From: an uncultured Spirochaetia bacterium
GTDB taxonomy: Bacteria; Spirochaetota; Brachyspiria; Brachyspirales; Brachyspiraceae
Direction: 5' to 3'
Length of the DNA: 35,363 nt
NCBI GenBank assembly: GCA_947038115.1
Contig: CAMQVF010000010.1
Coordinates: 1-35,363, forward strand
The translations under genes were made by a program, and so were the position numbers. Each line of letters begins with the position of its first letter. Positions within the stretch are counted from its first letter, which is position 1. The notes under the pieces were generated by a model. That model was given only the letters and a program-made list of their open reading frames with translations, was not told the DNA's origin and searched no databases. This document shows, one piece after another, positions 8,203-16,152 of the stretch.

Positions 8203-9225
8203 CTATCTTTGCACTCGACCAGAGCCGTCACCTTTCATGAGTGTCATAATTTCATCGACATTTACTCTATTAAAATCGCCTTCAATTGAGTGCTTCAAAC
8301 AACTAGCAGCTGTTGCGAACTCTAAACAGTCTTGAACCTGCATATTATTCATCATTGAATATATAAGCCCTGCAGCAAAACTATCACCGCCACCAACTCT
8401 CTCAATTATTCTTATAAAATATTCTTTTGAGAAGTAATAATTATTATCATGATAAAGCATAGCCGACCATTTATTATCACTAGCAGAAATTGAACTTCTT
8501 AAAGTAATAGCAACCGCCTTAAAATTAAATCGCTTTGTAAGCTCATTTGCCACTTCTTTATAGCCTTCCAAAGAAAGTTCCCCATTTATTATATTTGTAT
8601 TTGAAGCCTTAATTCCAAAAACTGTTTCAGCATCTTCCTCATTAGCAAAACAAATATCAACATAAGGCATAATACTAGACATTATCTCATTAGCCTCTTC
8701 ACTAGTCCATAATTTTTTTCTAAAGTTAATATCACAACTTATAGTAATATTTCTTTCTTTAGCCTTTTTACAAGCCTCTAAACATATTTGAGGTAAATTT
8801 CCTTTGAGTGCAGGAGTGATGCCTGTCAAGTGAAACCATTTAGTATCTTCAAAAATTTTATCCCAATCGAAGTCGCCAATATTCGCTTGCGAGATAGATG
8901 AATACGCTCTGTCATATATAACTTTAGAAGCTCTCTGGCTTGCTCCTTTTTCAAGATAATAAATACCAACCCTGTCGCCACCAGTTACAATTTTTGAGGT
9001 ATCAACTCCATAACGTCTTAAGTCATTAATTGCCGCATTAGCAATATCATTTTTAGGAAGCTTTGTTATATAAGAAACATCAACACCAAGATGTGCAAGA
9101 GCAACAGCCACATTAGCTTCTGCCCCACCAAATGTATATTGAAGTTTATCTGTTTGTGTAAACCTTAAAAAACCATAAGGCGATAACCGAAGCATTATTT
9201 CACCAAATGTAACTACTTTAGACAT
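8203..9225 (-). CDS. kdgK: PfkB-family 2-keto-3-deoxygluconate kinase
   Basis: This PfkB-family kinase most likely phosphorylates 2-keto-3-deoxygluconate to KDPG, the substrate of the aldolase encoded just upstream. The N-terminal GEIMLRLSP and FGGAEANVAVALAHLG motifs are typical of KdgK-like enzymes. The C-terminal signature GGGDSFAAG is at residues 278-286, with Asp281 as the catalytic base. It reads GGGD where many family members have GAGD. Length, 340 aa, is normal. AAAGGATAG before the ATG supports the start. The 11-base gap after eda shows a two-gene operon, which is the main reason to prefer KDG over another sugar. Confidence 0.88.
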   Translation of the reverse strand: MSKVVTFGEIMLRLSPYGFLRFTQTDKLQYTFGGAEANVAVALAHLGVDVSYITKLPKNDIANAAINDLRRYGVDTSKIVTGGDRVGIYYLEKGASQRASKVIYDRAYSSISQANIGDFDWDKIFEDTKWFHLTGITPALKGNLPQICLEACKKAKERNITISCDINFRKKLWTSEEANEIMSSIMPYVDICFANEEDAETVFGIKASNTNIINGELSLEGYKEVANELTKRFNFKAVAITLRSSISASDNKWSAMLYHDNNYYFSKEYFIRIIERVGGGDSFAAGLIYSMMNNMQVQDCLEFATAASCLKHSIEGDFNRVNVDEIMTLMKGDGSGRVQR

Positions 9226-9236
9226 AATACTATCCT

Positions 9237-10184
9237 TTACTTTTTTATTAAATTTATCTCGAAATCTGATATTTTATTTTTTAATGATACATAAACTATA
9301 TTATCATTTTTATCTTTTTTCATTGAAGTAAAATCGAATTCTACTTTTCTATTTTCTAAATGATATATCGCACGCTCAACAGATATTGTCGAGAAAGATA
9401 TAAATTTATTATTTTTTTCTTTAGTCTTTCTAACTTCAAAAACATTTTTAATAATTAAACTATCATCAATGCTTTCATAATTATTTGAAAATATATCAGA
9501 AAAACTTTTAATGGAATTATCATTATCTTCATAAGACCCAACATGAGAAATATTCAAATCTAAAATTTTATTCACAGTTTTTTCTGCTAATTCTTTAATC
9601 TTGTCAAAATCTTGCGACTTTATTAAATCTTCTTTGGCGATAAAAGTGCCTCCACAAGCAATAACTTTATCACTCGACAAATACTCATTCATATTATCTA
9701 AACTAACTCCACCAGTGGGCATAAATAAAATATTGCTATAAGGAGCTGATAAATCTTTAATCATGCCAATACCACCACTACTCGCCGCTGGGAAAAATTT
9801 CAAGATATTAATACCCATTTCAAGGGCTTTTTCAATTTCACTTGGAGTAATACAACCGGGGACTATTGGTACATTTTTTTTGATACAATAACTAACAACT
9901 TTTTCATTAAACCCAGGGCTCACCATAAATTTAGCACCAGCATCCAATGCCTTATCAACTTGAGCAGTATTTAAAACTGTTCCTGCCCCTATTATAATAT
10001 CCTTGTTTTTATACGAAATATTTTTCATAGCATCATAAGCTTTATCAGTTCTAAATGTAATTTCGATTATCGGAATTCCACCTTCACATAATGCATGCGA
10101 TAAACCTAGTGCATAATCAGGGTTCTCGATTTTAACTACTGGTACAATACCTATTTTTTTTACAAGTTCAAAAATACTATTCAT
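9237..10184 (-). CDS. eda: KDPG/KHG aldolase with a C-terminal VOC-like domain
   Basis: Residues 1-210 are a class I KDPG aldolase, which splits 2-keto-3-deoxy-6-phosphogluconate into pyruvate and glyceraldehyde-3-phosphate. Glu41 in IEITFRT and the Schiff-base lysine Lys129 in NILKFFPAASSGG are both present, with the phosphate-binding GGV near 158. Residues of about 213-315 form an extra domain. Its segments SHVGSYED, KFISFSTISVERAIYHLENR and a final FEINLI resemble a vicinal-oxygen-chelate (glyoxalase-like) fold, as seen in other long bacterial aldolases of this type. The role of this domain is not known to me. The gene has its own promoter 67 bases after rfuD and heads the operon with kdgK. 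Confidence 0.9.
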   Translation of the reverse strand: MNSIFELVKKIGIVPVVKIENPDYALGLSHALCEGGIPIIEITFRTDKAYDAMKNISYKNKDIIIGAGTVLNTAQVDKALDAGAKFMVSPGFNEKVVSYCIKKNVPIVPGCITPSEIEKALEMGINILKFFPAASSGGIGMIKDLSAPYSNILFMPTGGVSLDNMNEYLSSDKVIACGGTFIAKEDLIKSQDFDKIKELAEKTVNKILDLNISHVGSYEDNDNSIKSFSDIFSNNYESIDDSLIIKNVFEVRKTKEKNNKFISFSTISVERAIYHLENRKVEFDFTSMKKDKNDNIVYVSLKNKISDFEINLIKK

Positions 10185-10212
10185 GATATCACCTTAAGTA
10201 AATATATAATTT

Positions 10213-10240
10213 ATACTATTATAAATAAATATTTTGTCAA
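10213..10240 (-). promoter_or_regulatory. Promoter of eda-kdgK
   Basis: On the minus strand TTGACA (10240-10235) is followed by a 16-base spacer and TAGTAT (10218-10213), about 30 bases before the eda ATG. It lies in the 67-base gap after rfuD, so eda-kdgK can be expressed independently of the riboflavin operon. AGGTG shortly before the ATG is the ribosome binding site. Confidence 0.6.
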
Positions 10241-10251
10241 CATAATATTTG

Positions 10252-11100
10252 CTAAAACTCTTTTCGAAACCTTGAATATATAGTAATCGATAAAAGCGAT
10301 ATAATAAATGGAATTGCTAATATAATATCTAACGGAATATCAAAAGCACCTTGCATATAAATCGACAAAGCCTCACTTAATGCAAAAATAAATGACGCTA
10401 GAAGTATTCCAAAAGGTTTTTTATAACCTAAATAAATTAAAACTAAAGCTATCCAACCCTTCCCAGCCGACATATTTGGTGTGTATGATGATACTGTCAT
10501 AAATAAATAGCTACCTGCAAGGCTTGCAAATGCACCCGATAATGCGAATGCTATAATTTTATATTTTTTAATATTAAGATTTGAAGCTAAAGCAGAACTT
10601 TTATCAATACCAATGGCTCTAAGTCTTAAACCAAAAGGTGTTTTATATATTAAAATATAGCTTACAATACATAGAGCAATTGATAAATATACTATTATAT
10701 TAAACATAAACTCGCCATTAAAACCATATTCGCTTATATTTAAATTGTCAACAAATATACCGCTTTTATGACCAAACATTTTCATAGATAAAATACTTGT
10801 AATTGCGACTGCAAACATATTTACACCCAAGCCTATTATAAAAATATTAGCCTTAAAATATAAATTAATTAATATCTCAATTATAGCAATTAATACCGTT
10901 ATAACCATCGCGATAAAAATACTTAAAAATATATTTCCAGTAATTACATATGTGCTGGCTGTAATAAATGCTGATATTAATATTAAACCTTCAAGTGAAA
11001 TATTTAAACTACCAACAAGGACAGTGAAAAGTCCACCCAATGAGGATAATAATATCGGCGTCATTAAACCGATTGATGTACTAAGTATTAATTTATACAT
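10252..11100 (-). CDS. rfuD: Riboflavin ABC transporter permease RfuD
   Basis: This is an integral membrane permease of the BMP/nucleoside/sugar ABC class, with about eight hydrophobic segments. The NLNIKKYKIIAFALSGAFASLAGSY stretch is the cytoplasmic loop that contacts the ATPase. As last gene of the FMN-riboswitch operon it should carry riboflavin together with RfuC. The start is taken as the ATG at 11100, which has GGAG nine bases upstream. The upstream in-frame TTG at 11115 overlaps that GGAG and is less likely. With this start the gene overlaps the end of rfuC by 8 bases, implying coupled translation. Confidence 0.88.
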   Translation of the reverse strand: MYKLILSTSIGLMTPILLSSLGGLFTVLVGSLNISLEGLILISAFITASTYVITGNIFLSIFIAMVITVLIAIIEILINLYFKANIFIIGLGVNMFAVAITSILSMKMFGHKSGIFVDNLNISEYGFNGEFMFNIIVYLSIALCIVSYILIYKTPFGLRLRAIGIDKSSALASNLNIKKYKIIAFALSGAFASLAGSYLFMTVSSYTPNMSAGKGWIALVLIYLGYKKPFGILLASFIFALSEALSIYMQGAFDIPLDIILAIPFIISLLSITIYSRFRKEF

Positions 11101-12160
11101 TCTTTCTATCTCCAAATCGATTAATAATATCTTTTATAGACTTCGGTAAAACCTTTATTGTTATTGTGATAAAAATTAATGACTGAATTAACATTCCAAA
11201 TTCAATTGTCGCATCCGAATTTATATTAGCAGAATTAGCACCTGACTCGATATAAGCAAAAAATATACTAGAAAATATTATCAAGAGCGGATTATTTTTA
11301 GCTATTAATGACACAGCAATGGCAGAGAATCCAAGCCCTGATGAAAACTCCTTTATTGTCATGTGATAAGTCCCAAGCACCGCAAAAGAGCCAGCAAGCG
11401 AATTGAAAGCACCTGATATAAAAGCTGAAAGCATTATATATCTCGATACTGGAAGCCCCGCATAAAGCGAGAACTCTTTGTTCTTTCCAGATATTATTGT
11501 TTCATATCCAAATCTTGTTTTGTTTAAATAAATATATAAAATAATAGACAACACAATTGCTATAATAAAAGAAATATTTAATTGTGATGGATTAAGAATT
11601 CTATATAAAAAGAAGTTTGAATCTATTTTATCAGTTGTAAGTAAATTACTATTTTCATCATTAAAAACAGAGGTGACTAAATAATTAACAAATAGAATAA
11701 CTATTCTAGAAATTAAATATGTGCTGATTAAATCATTCACATTCCACTTAACTTTCAACAAACCGCTGATATATGCTAAAATTCCACCGACAAAAATAGA
11801 ACATAAAATACTTAGAAATATCCCGACAAATCCATTTAAATTTGAAAACTCGAGTAAAAATATTGTAGTTATAAATCCACCCAAATATATCTGCCCTTCT
11901 CCACCTAGGTTAAAAAATCCAATATGAAATGATAAACATATTCCAAGCGATGCCACCATTAAAATGCTTGCCAAATTTAACATATTACCAAAAGAATAAA
12001 TATTTAGAAAAGGGCCTAATAAAAAATAATAAATAGTTGATAATGGATTATTACTAAACAAAAATGAAATACCTATAATCGAAACTATAGAAGCTAAAAA
12101 TATTATCAAAAAATATTTATAATTATTAAAAATTTGGTTTATTCTAACTTTCATATTCAT
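11093..12160 (-). CDS. rfuC: Riboflavin ABC transporter permease RfuC
   Basis: A second polytopic permease of the same class, slightly longer than RfuD, that would form the membrane channel as a heterodimer with it. The membrane segments start at about IFLASIVSIIGISFLF. FHIGFFNLGGEGQIYLGGF is the conserved early motif of this permease family, and KNKEFSLYAGLPVSRYIMLSAFISGAFNSLAGSF is the ATPase-contact loop followed by a helix. The frame is open further upstream to 12202, but that would overlap rfuB by 59 bases. ATG 12160 (MNMKVRINQ) or 12154 is preferred, giving an overlap of only 11-17 bases. Confidence 0.88.
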   Translation of the reverse strand: MNMKVRINQIFNNYKYFLIIFLASIVSIIGISFLFSNNPLSTIYYFLLGPFLNIYSFGNMLNLASILMVASLGICLSFHIGFFNLGGEGQIYLGGFITTIFLLEFSNLNGFVGIFLSILCSIFVGGILAYISGLLKVKWNVNDLISTYLISRIVILFVNYLVTSVFNDENSNLLTTDKIDSNFFLYRILNPSQLNISFIIAIVLSIILYIYLNKTRFGYETIISGKNKEFSLYAGLPVSRYIMLSAFISGAFNSLAGSFAVLGTYHMTIKEFSSGLGFSAIAVSLIAKNNPLLIIFSSIFFAYIESGANSANINSDATIEFGMLIQSLIFITITIKVLPKSIKDIINRFGDRKNV

Positions 12161-13658
12161 CCATACCCGCCGTATAATTTGATAACTGCTTTTCTGATAC
12201 ATCCTTATTTATTAAATTTTTGAAAACTCTGCCTCTATAAAGCACCATAATTTTATCTGCCAATATAAGAACTTCGTTGATATTAGAAGAAATTAAAATA
12301 ATACCTATTCCTTTTTTCTTAAGCTCAAAAATATTCTCATAAATTAAATTGCATGTTTTTATATCAACACCTTGAGTGGGTTCTGAAAAAATAATGTAAT
12401 CGGATATTCGCTCTATTTCTCTAGCAACTATAAGTCTTTGAATATTACCACCTGACAATGTATCAACATTTTGACTATAGTTTGCTTTTATATTCATCGT
12501 ATCCAATATATTTTTGGAATGCATTCTAGTAACCTTTCTTACAAAAAAAATAAATTTAGTAAGCAATCTTCTTTTTAAGATTATAGCATTATCTAAAATA
12601 CTACTATGAAGCGATACCCCTCTATGCATTCTATTGGCAGGGACATAAGATAAATTATTTTTTCTTAAATGTATAGTCGAATATTTTGTGATGTCTTCAC
12701 CATGATAATAAATAATACCAGATGTTGGCAGAGTAAAACCAGCGAGAATATCTTCAAGCTCCCTAAGCCCATTTCCTTCACTCGCAGTAATTGCTAATAT
12801 ATCACCCGAGTTAAGAGCAAATGAAATATTATCAAGGCTTGTCGTTCCATAAATATTTTTTATATTGCTTATATTAACAAGCTCTAATATTGTTTTTTTT
12901 TCTGCGATTACAGGTATTTCTTTTTTATATATACTCGAATCATCTATTTTACAATCATCATCACAAAGCAAAATATTTGAAATATATCTATAATCAACCG
13001 CCGAAGTTTGGTATATATTTTCAATAATTCCATTACGCATAATTCCTATTCGATTCGCTATACGCATAACTTCTTTAATTTTATGTGTGATAATTATAAT
13101 CGTTATTCCATTTTTTTGAAATGTTGAAATTGTATCATATATTATGCTAGCATCTTGAAATGACATCGACGCTGTTGGCTCATCGAGTATTATTAGTTTT
13201 GCATTTTTATAAAGTGCTTTAAGTATTCCTACTTCTTTAATTTGTTTTGTATTTAAATATTTAATTTTTGTTTTTACATCTAAATCGAAGCCATAGTTTT
13301 TAATCAAACTTATTATTTTTATTTTGGCTTTTTTGATATCTAAAAATATTTTAAACTTTCTAGGTTCATTGCCTAAAATAATATTGTCTAAGACAGTCAT
13401 ATTAAAAAATAGCTTATCATGTTGATGCACCATTCCTATCGAATTTTGTTCATAGTTATAGATCATCTCACCAGAATCAAAATTTTCGAAACCAGCAATA
13501 ATTTTTACAAGTGTGGTTTTACCCGCACCATTGTCGCCAATTAAAGCAAAAACCTCCCCCTTGTTGATATCTAAGTCGACATATTTACAAGCTTCTATAT
13601 TAGTTGAAGCATACTTTTTATATATTTTTCTTAAAGATAAAAGTGTATTAAATTCCAA
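12144..13658 (-). CDS. rfuB: Riboflavin ABC transporter ATPase RfuB (two-domain)
   Basis: RfuB contains two fused ATPase domains that power the transporter. Domain 1 has a normal Walker A, GDNGAGKTT at 41-49, and Walker B LIILDEPTAS, but its signature reads LNTKQ instead of LSxGQ. Domain 2 has a normal signature, LSGGN, and a Walker B ending FSEPTQGVD, but its Walker A region reads ASEGNGLRE and lacks the GKT. The two defects fall in the same composite site, leaving one competent ATP site. This pattern is typical of sugar/BMP-type ATPases. The start is TTG with AAGGT about six bases upstream. The gene begins 15 bases after rfuA. Confidence 0.92.
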   Translation of the reverse strand: MEFNTLLSLRKIYKKYASTNIEACKYVDLDINKGEVFALIGDNGAGKTTLVKIIAGFENFDSGEMIYNYEQNSIGMVHQHDKLFFNMTVLDNIILGNEPRKFKIFLDIKKAKIKIISLIKNYGFDLDVKTKIKYLNTKQIKEVGILKALYKNAKLIILDEPTASMSFQDASIIYDTISTFQKNGITIIIITHKIKEVMRIANRIGIMRNGIIENIYQTSAVDYRYISNILLCDDDCKIDDSSIYKKEIPVIAEKKTILELVNISNIKNIYGTTSLDNISFALNSGDILAITASEGNGLRELEDILAGFTLPTSGIIYYHGEDITKYSTIHLRKNNLSYVPANRMHRGVSLHSSILDNAIILKRRLLTKFIFFVRKVTRMHSKNILDTMNIKANYSQNVDTLSGGNIQRLIVAREIERISDYIIFSEPTQGVDIKTCNLIYENIFELKKKGIGIILISSNINEVLILADKIMVLYRGRVFKNLINKDVSEKQLSNYTAGMDEYES

Positions 13659-13673
13659 TTAATTACCTTAAAA

Positions 13674-14684
13674 TTATAAACTTTCATACTCGAAAATAAT
13701 TTTACCGTCTTTTATATCATTAACTAAATTAGAAATTTTATCTCTTATATCTAATGGAACATAATTAATATGATACTCACTATCATTAAGAATGCTAATA
13801 TAGCCTTCTTTTATTCCTAAAACTTTATTTTTTCCATATTCAATTTTATTTTTTGATGCGTTAATTATAACTTCTCTTGTGAGTTGATATTGTTCAATTT
13901 GACCTGAAAGTAAAATAACTCCTTCTGCCTTTGAATAAGCATCAGTGTCATGATACACCATATATTTTTTTTCTTCTTTCACTCCATTAATAACACCCAC
14001 ACTAGCACCACCAGTAATGGTCGCAATAACATTAACTCCACTAGCTATCATACTTTTTGTAATTTCAAGTGCTTTACTAGAATCATACCAATTACCGACA
14101 ACTCTAAAGTCAAGCTCAAAATTATCATCCACTTTTTTTGCACCATCTAAAAAACCGGGTAGAATATGTTTGTTAAGCAATGGAAACTCTTGAGAAGCTA
14201 TGAAGCCTATTTTATTACTATCTACTATATTATCTAAATTACTTCTTGATATTAGCCCAGCCATATAGCCTAAAACATATGACTGCTCATATTGATTAAA
14301 CATATATGTCGCTATATTAGTATTATCAATATAATAGGAATCTGTTATTATAAACTTTTGATTATTTAGTGACTGTGAAACTTCATTACATATCTCAGAT
14401 AATGCAGGATTAGTTGTAAGAATAATATCATAATTACCTTGCAAAGCAAATGACATTAATTTTTCTTTCCAAGCCGATTGATTATACCCAGCTTCTATAA
14501 CTTTAACTTTAATATTCTCATTTGAAATGCTTAAAGCTCCACTAGCCATTGACTCATACATCGGGCTACCTTCAGTTACTCCAGGAATAAACACACCGAC
14601 TGAAAACATATTTTCATCTTTTTTATTATTAGCACAAGAAAAAATAAAAAAAGATAATATTAAAAAACATAATAATTGTTTCAT
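13674..14684 (-). CDS. rfuA: Riboflavin-binding lipoprotein RfuA (BMP family)
   Basis: RfuA is the substrate-binding component, anchored outside the inner membrane by a lipid. The signal peptide ends in a spirochaete-style lipobox with Cys17 in IFSCANN. The mature protein follows the BMP/PnrA periplasmic-binding pattern: VGVFIPGVTEGSPMYE at the start, YDIILTTNPALSEI, and IGFIASQEFPLLNKHILPGF. BMP proteins usually bind nucleosides, but the FMN riboswitch directly upstream and the described RfuA of spirochaetes (TpN38 in Treponema) argue for riboflavin. The ATG at 14684 is preceded by a GGAG that can be sequestered in a hairpin, see 14695-14720. It is the first gene of the operon. Confidence 0.92.
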   Translation of the reverse strand: MKQLLCFLILSFFIFSCANNKKDENMFSVGVFIPGVTEGSPMYESMASGALSISNENIKVKVIEAGYNQSAWKEKLMSFALQGNYDIILTTNPALSEICNEVSQSLNNQKFIITDSYYIDNTNIATYMFNQYEQSYVLGYMAGLISRSNLDNIVDSNKIGFIASQEFPLLNKHILPGFLDGAKKVDDNFELDFRVVGNWYDSSKALEITKSMIASGVNVIATITGGASVGVINGVKEEKKYMVYHDTDAYSKAEGVILLSGQIEQYQLTREVIINASKNKIEYGKNKVLGIKEGYISILNDSEYHINYVPLDIRDKISNLVNDIKDGKIIFEYESL

Positions 14685-14694
14685 AATAATTTAA

Positions 14695-14720
14695 ACTCCA
14701 TAAAAAATATTAATCGGAGT
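14695..14720 (-). promoter_or_regulatory. Hairpin sequestering the rfuA ribosome binding site
   Basis: In the RNA of the minus strand, ACTCC (14720-14716) can pair with GGAGT (14699-14695), closing a 16-base AU-rich loop. GGAG is the only good ribosome binding site for the rfuA ATG at 14684, about 11 bases away. No U-tract follows, so this looks like a translation-blocking platform and not a terminator. How aptamer folding frees or forms this stem cannot be resolved by eye. Confidence 0.55.
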
Positions 14721-14762
14721 ATTATGATGAAAGTATTTGTTTTTATAAATTTATAAAAGAAA

Positions 14763-14881
14763 ATCTTCTATCATCCAGACTATAACTGTCGGTTGCCGAA
14801 TTTCACGACATCAAAGCTATTATAAAAAAAGCTTTCGTGGACTATAACCACCGGTGAGGAATTACGCCTCGCCCCGAAGAT
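14763..14881 (-). promoter_or_regulatory. FMN riboswitch (RFN element)
   Basis: Read on the minus strand, the element opens with ATCTTCGGGGC and closes with GATGATAGAAGAT, so the P1 ends ATCTTC and GAAGAT pair. Between them are the conserved RFN blocks: AATTCCTCACCGG, TAGTCCACGAAAGC, a variable AT-rich stem of about 25 bases, GTGAAATTCGGCAACCGACAG and TATAGTCTGGATG. These match the FMN aptamer family, which binds flavin mononucleotide and turns off riboflavin synthesis or import genes. It lies 78 bases before rfuA and begins right at the predicted transcription start. Confidence 0.96.
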
Positions 14882-14887
14882 GTAAAT

Positions 14888-14916
14888 AATATATATCGTA
14901 TAAACCAAATTGTCAA
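14888..14916 (-). promoter_or_regulatory. Promoter of the rfuABCD operon
   Basis: On the minus strand TTGACA (14916-14911), a 17-base spacer and TATATT (14893-14888) place the transcription start near 14881, the first base of the riboswitch P1 stem. The agreement between predicted start and aptamer boundary supports both calls. Confidence 0.75.
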
Positions 14917-14956
14917 ACAAGTTTATTTGAAATGTAACTGTGTAAATAAAAAATTA

Positions 14957-14986
14957 TTGTATAGTAGACTTTCAAAGTAATATAAT
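14957..14986 (+). promoter_or_regulatory. Possible promoter of the AI-2E family gene
   Basis: TTGTAT at 14957-14962 and TATAAT at 14981-14986 with an 18-base spacer lie about 40 bases before the ATG at 15026. The -35 box is only moderate. The region diverges from the rfu promoter, so this gene needs its own start. The 341-base stretch 14685-15025 therefore holds the rfu leader and both promoters. Confidence 0.45.
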
Positions 14987-15025
14987 ATAGAATGGTTCAA
15001 AGTTTTAATTTAATGAGAGTGTATA

Positions 15026-16147
15026 ATGTTTGAAAAAAAATCCGTTCCCTATTTATTTTTTATAGCTATTTTTATTCTATTTTTAATTTTAATAGTAAAG
15101 CTACTTAAGCCATTTGCATTAATAATATTTTTTGCTTGCGTATTTTATGTGGTTCTTAATCCATTATATATAAAAATGTTGTCTTTACTTCCTAAAAAGT
15201 CTGGTAAAATGTTTGCGATAAATAAAATAGTATTCGCATTATTATTTTCTATTTTATCTCTAATAATATTTTTAATACCCACAACTTTTTTAGTATATGT
15301 TATCGTAACACAATTAATAGATTTAATTAATATAGCTATTACATTTTTTAAAACTTTCGATGCGAAAATTCTAGTAGATAATAAAATTGTAACATTGATA
15401 GATGAATTACTTAAAGAGCTTGACCTTAGAGGTAATATAATTCCTACAATTCAAAATGCATTATTATCTCAAATGAGTACCTTTAGTGGATATCTCACAC
15501 AAAACATAGCAAATATAGTTAAAGGAACAGGCACATTTGTAACATCGTTTATATTTATGATGTTTACTTTATTCTTCTTGTTTATCGATGGCAAGTATTT
15601 GTTAAATCAATTAGCATTAACCATACCAATAGAAAGAAAATATACCAACATATTATTTGCACAAACTGCTCATTGCATAAAGGGTATTATATATGGTAAT
15701 TTACTTACAGGATTAATTCAAGCTATTGTAGGCTTCATTATATTTTCGATATTTAAAGTTCCAAATTCATTAATGTTTGCCTCACTAATTATCATAGCTT
15801 CTTTCATACCAATGATTGGAACAAGTATAGTTTGGCTTCCATTGGGTATAATTATTATTCTTCAAGAAAGTATATTAAAAGGAATTTTATTCATCGCAAT
15901 ATCAGCTTCTACAATAAGCTTATCTGATAACTTTACAAGACCACTACTTCTAGGAAGTAATATAAATCTACATCCATTATTTATATTCTTTGCGATTTTA
16001 GGTGGAATATTAACATTTGGAATATCTGGAATAATACTTGGGCCTCTATGTTTTGTTTTATTTTTTGAAATTGTAAAAATATTTAATGAAATGAATAAAT
16101 CTACTAAACCTAGAAAATCGAAAAAATATAATCGATACTTAATGTAA
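15026..16147 (+). CDS. AI-2E family transporter (PerM/YdiK-like membrane protein)
   Basis: A 373-aa protein with about eight hydrophobic segments, in the arrangement of the AI-2E/UPF0118 family: two helices at the start (LFFIAIFILFLILIVKLL, LIIFFACVFYVVLNP), a third around residue 70, a loop of about 60 residues, then a dense C-terminal bundle. The SFIPMIGTSIVWLPLGI and LSDNFTRPLLLGSNINLHPLFIFFAILGG motifs are characteristic. Family members have been linked to autoinducer-2 export, ion antiport or unknown substrates, so no substrate is claimed. The ATG at 15026 has a weak GAGAG upstream. The next gene starts 5 bases after the stop. Confidence 0.85.
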   Translation: MFEKKSVPYLFFIAIFILFLILIVKLLKPFALIIFFACVFYVVLNPLYIKMLSLLPKKSGKMFAINKIVFALLFSILSLIIFLIPTTFLVYVIVTQLIDLINIAITFFKTFDAKILVDNKIVTLIDELLKELDLRGNIIPTIQNALLSQMSTFSGYLTQNIANIVKGTGTFVTSFIFMMFTLFFLFIDGKYLLNQLALTIPIERKYTNILFAQTAHCIKGIIYGNLLTGLIQAIVGFIIFSIFKVPNSLMFASLIIIASFIPMIGTSIVWLPLGIIIILQESILKGILFIAISASTISLSDNFTRPLLLGSNINLHPLFIFFAILGGILTFGISGIILGPLCFVLFFEIVKIFNEMNKSTKPRKSKKYNRYLM

Positions 16148-16152
16148 AAAAT

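Noticed and set aside
11101-11115. TTG start of rfuD at 11115
   Set aside because: It overlaps the GGAG that best serves the ATG at 11100.
12161-12202. Upstream start of rfuC at 12202
   Set aside because: It would overlap rfuB by 59 bases and adds residues unlike the family N-terminus.
13674-14684. Nucleoside- or sugar-binding BMP lipoprotein
   Set aside because: Sequence alone would allow it, but the FMN riboswitch directly upstream makes riboflavin the better substrate.
14741-14758. 18-bp palindrome TTTTATAAATTTATAAAA as a terminator after the riboswitch
   Set aside because: It is purely A/T, has no proper loop and no U-tract in the right place.
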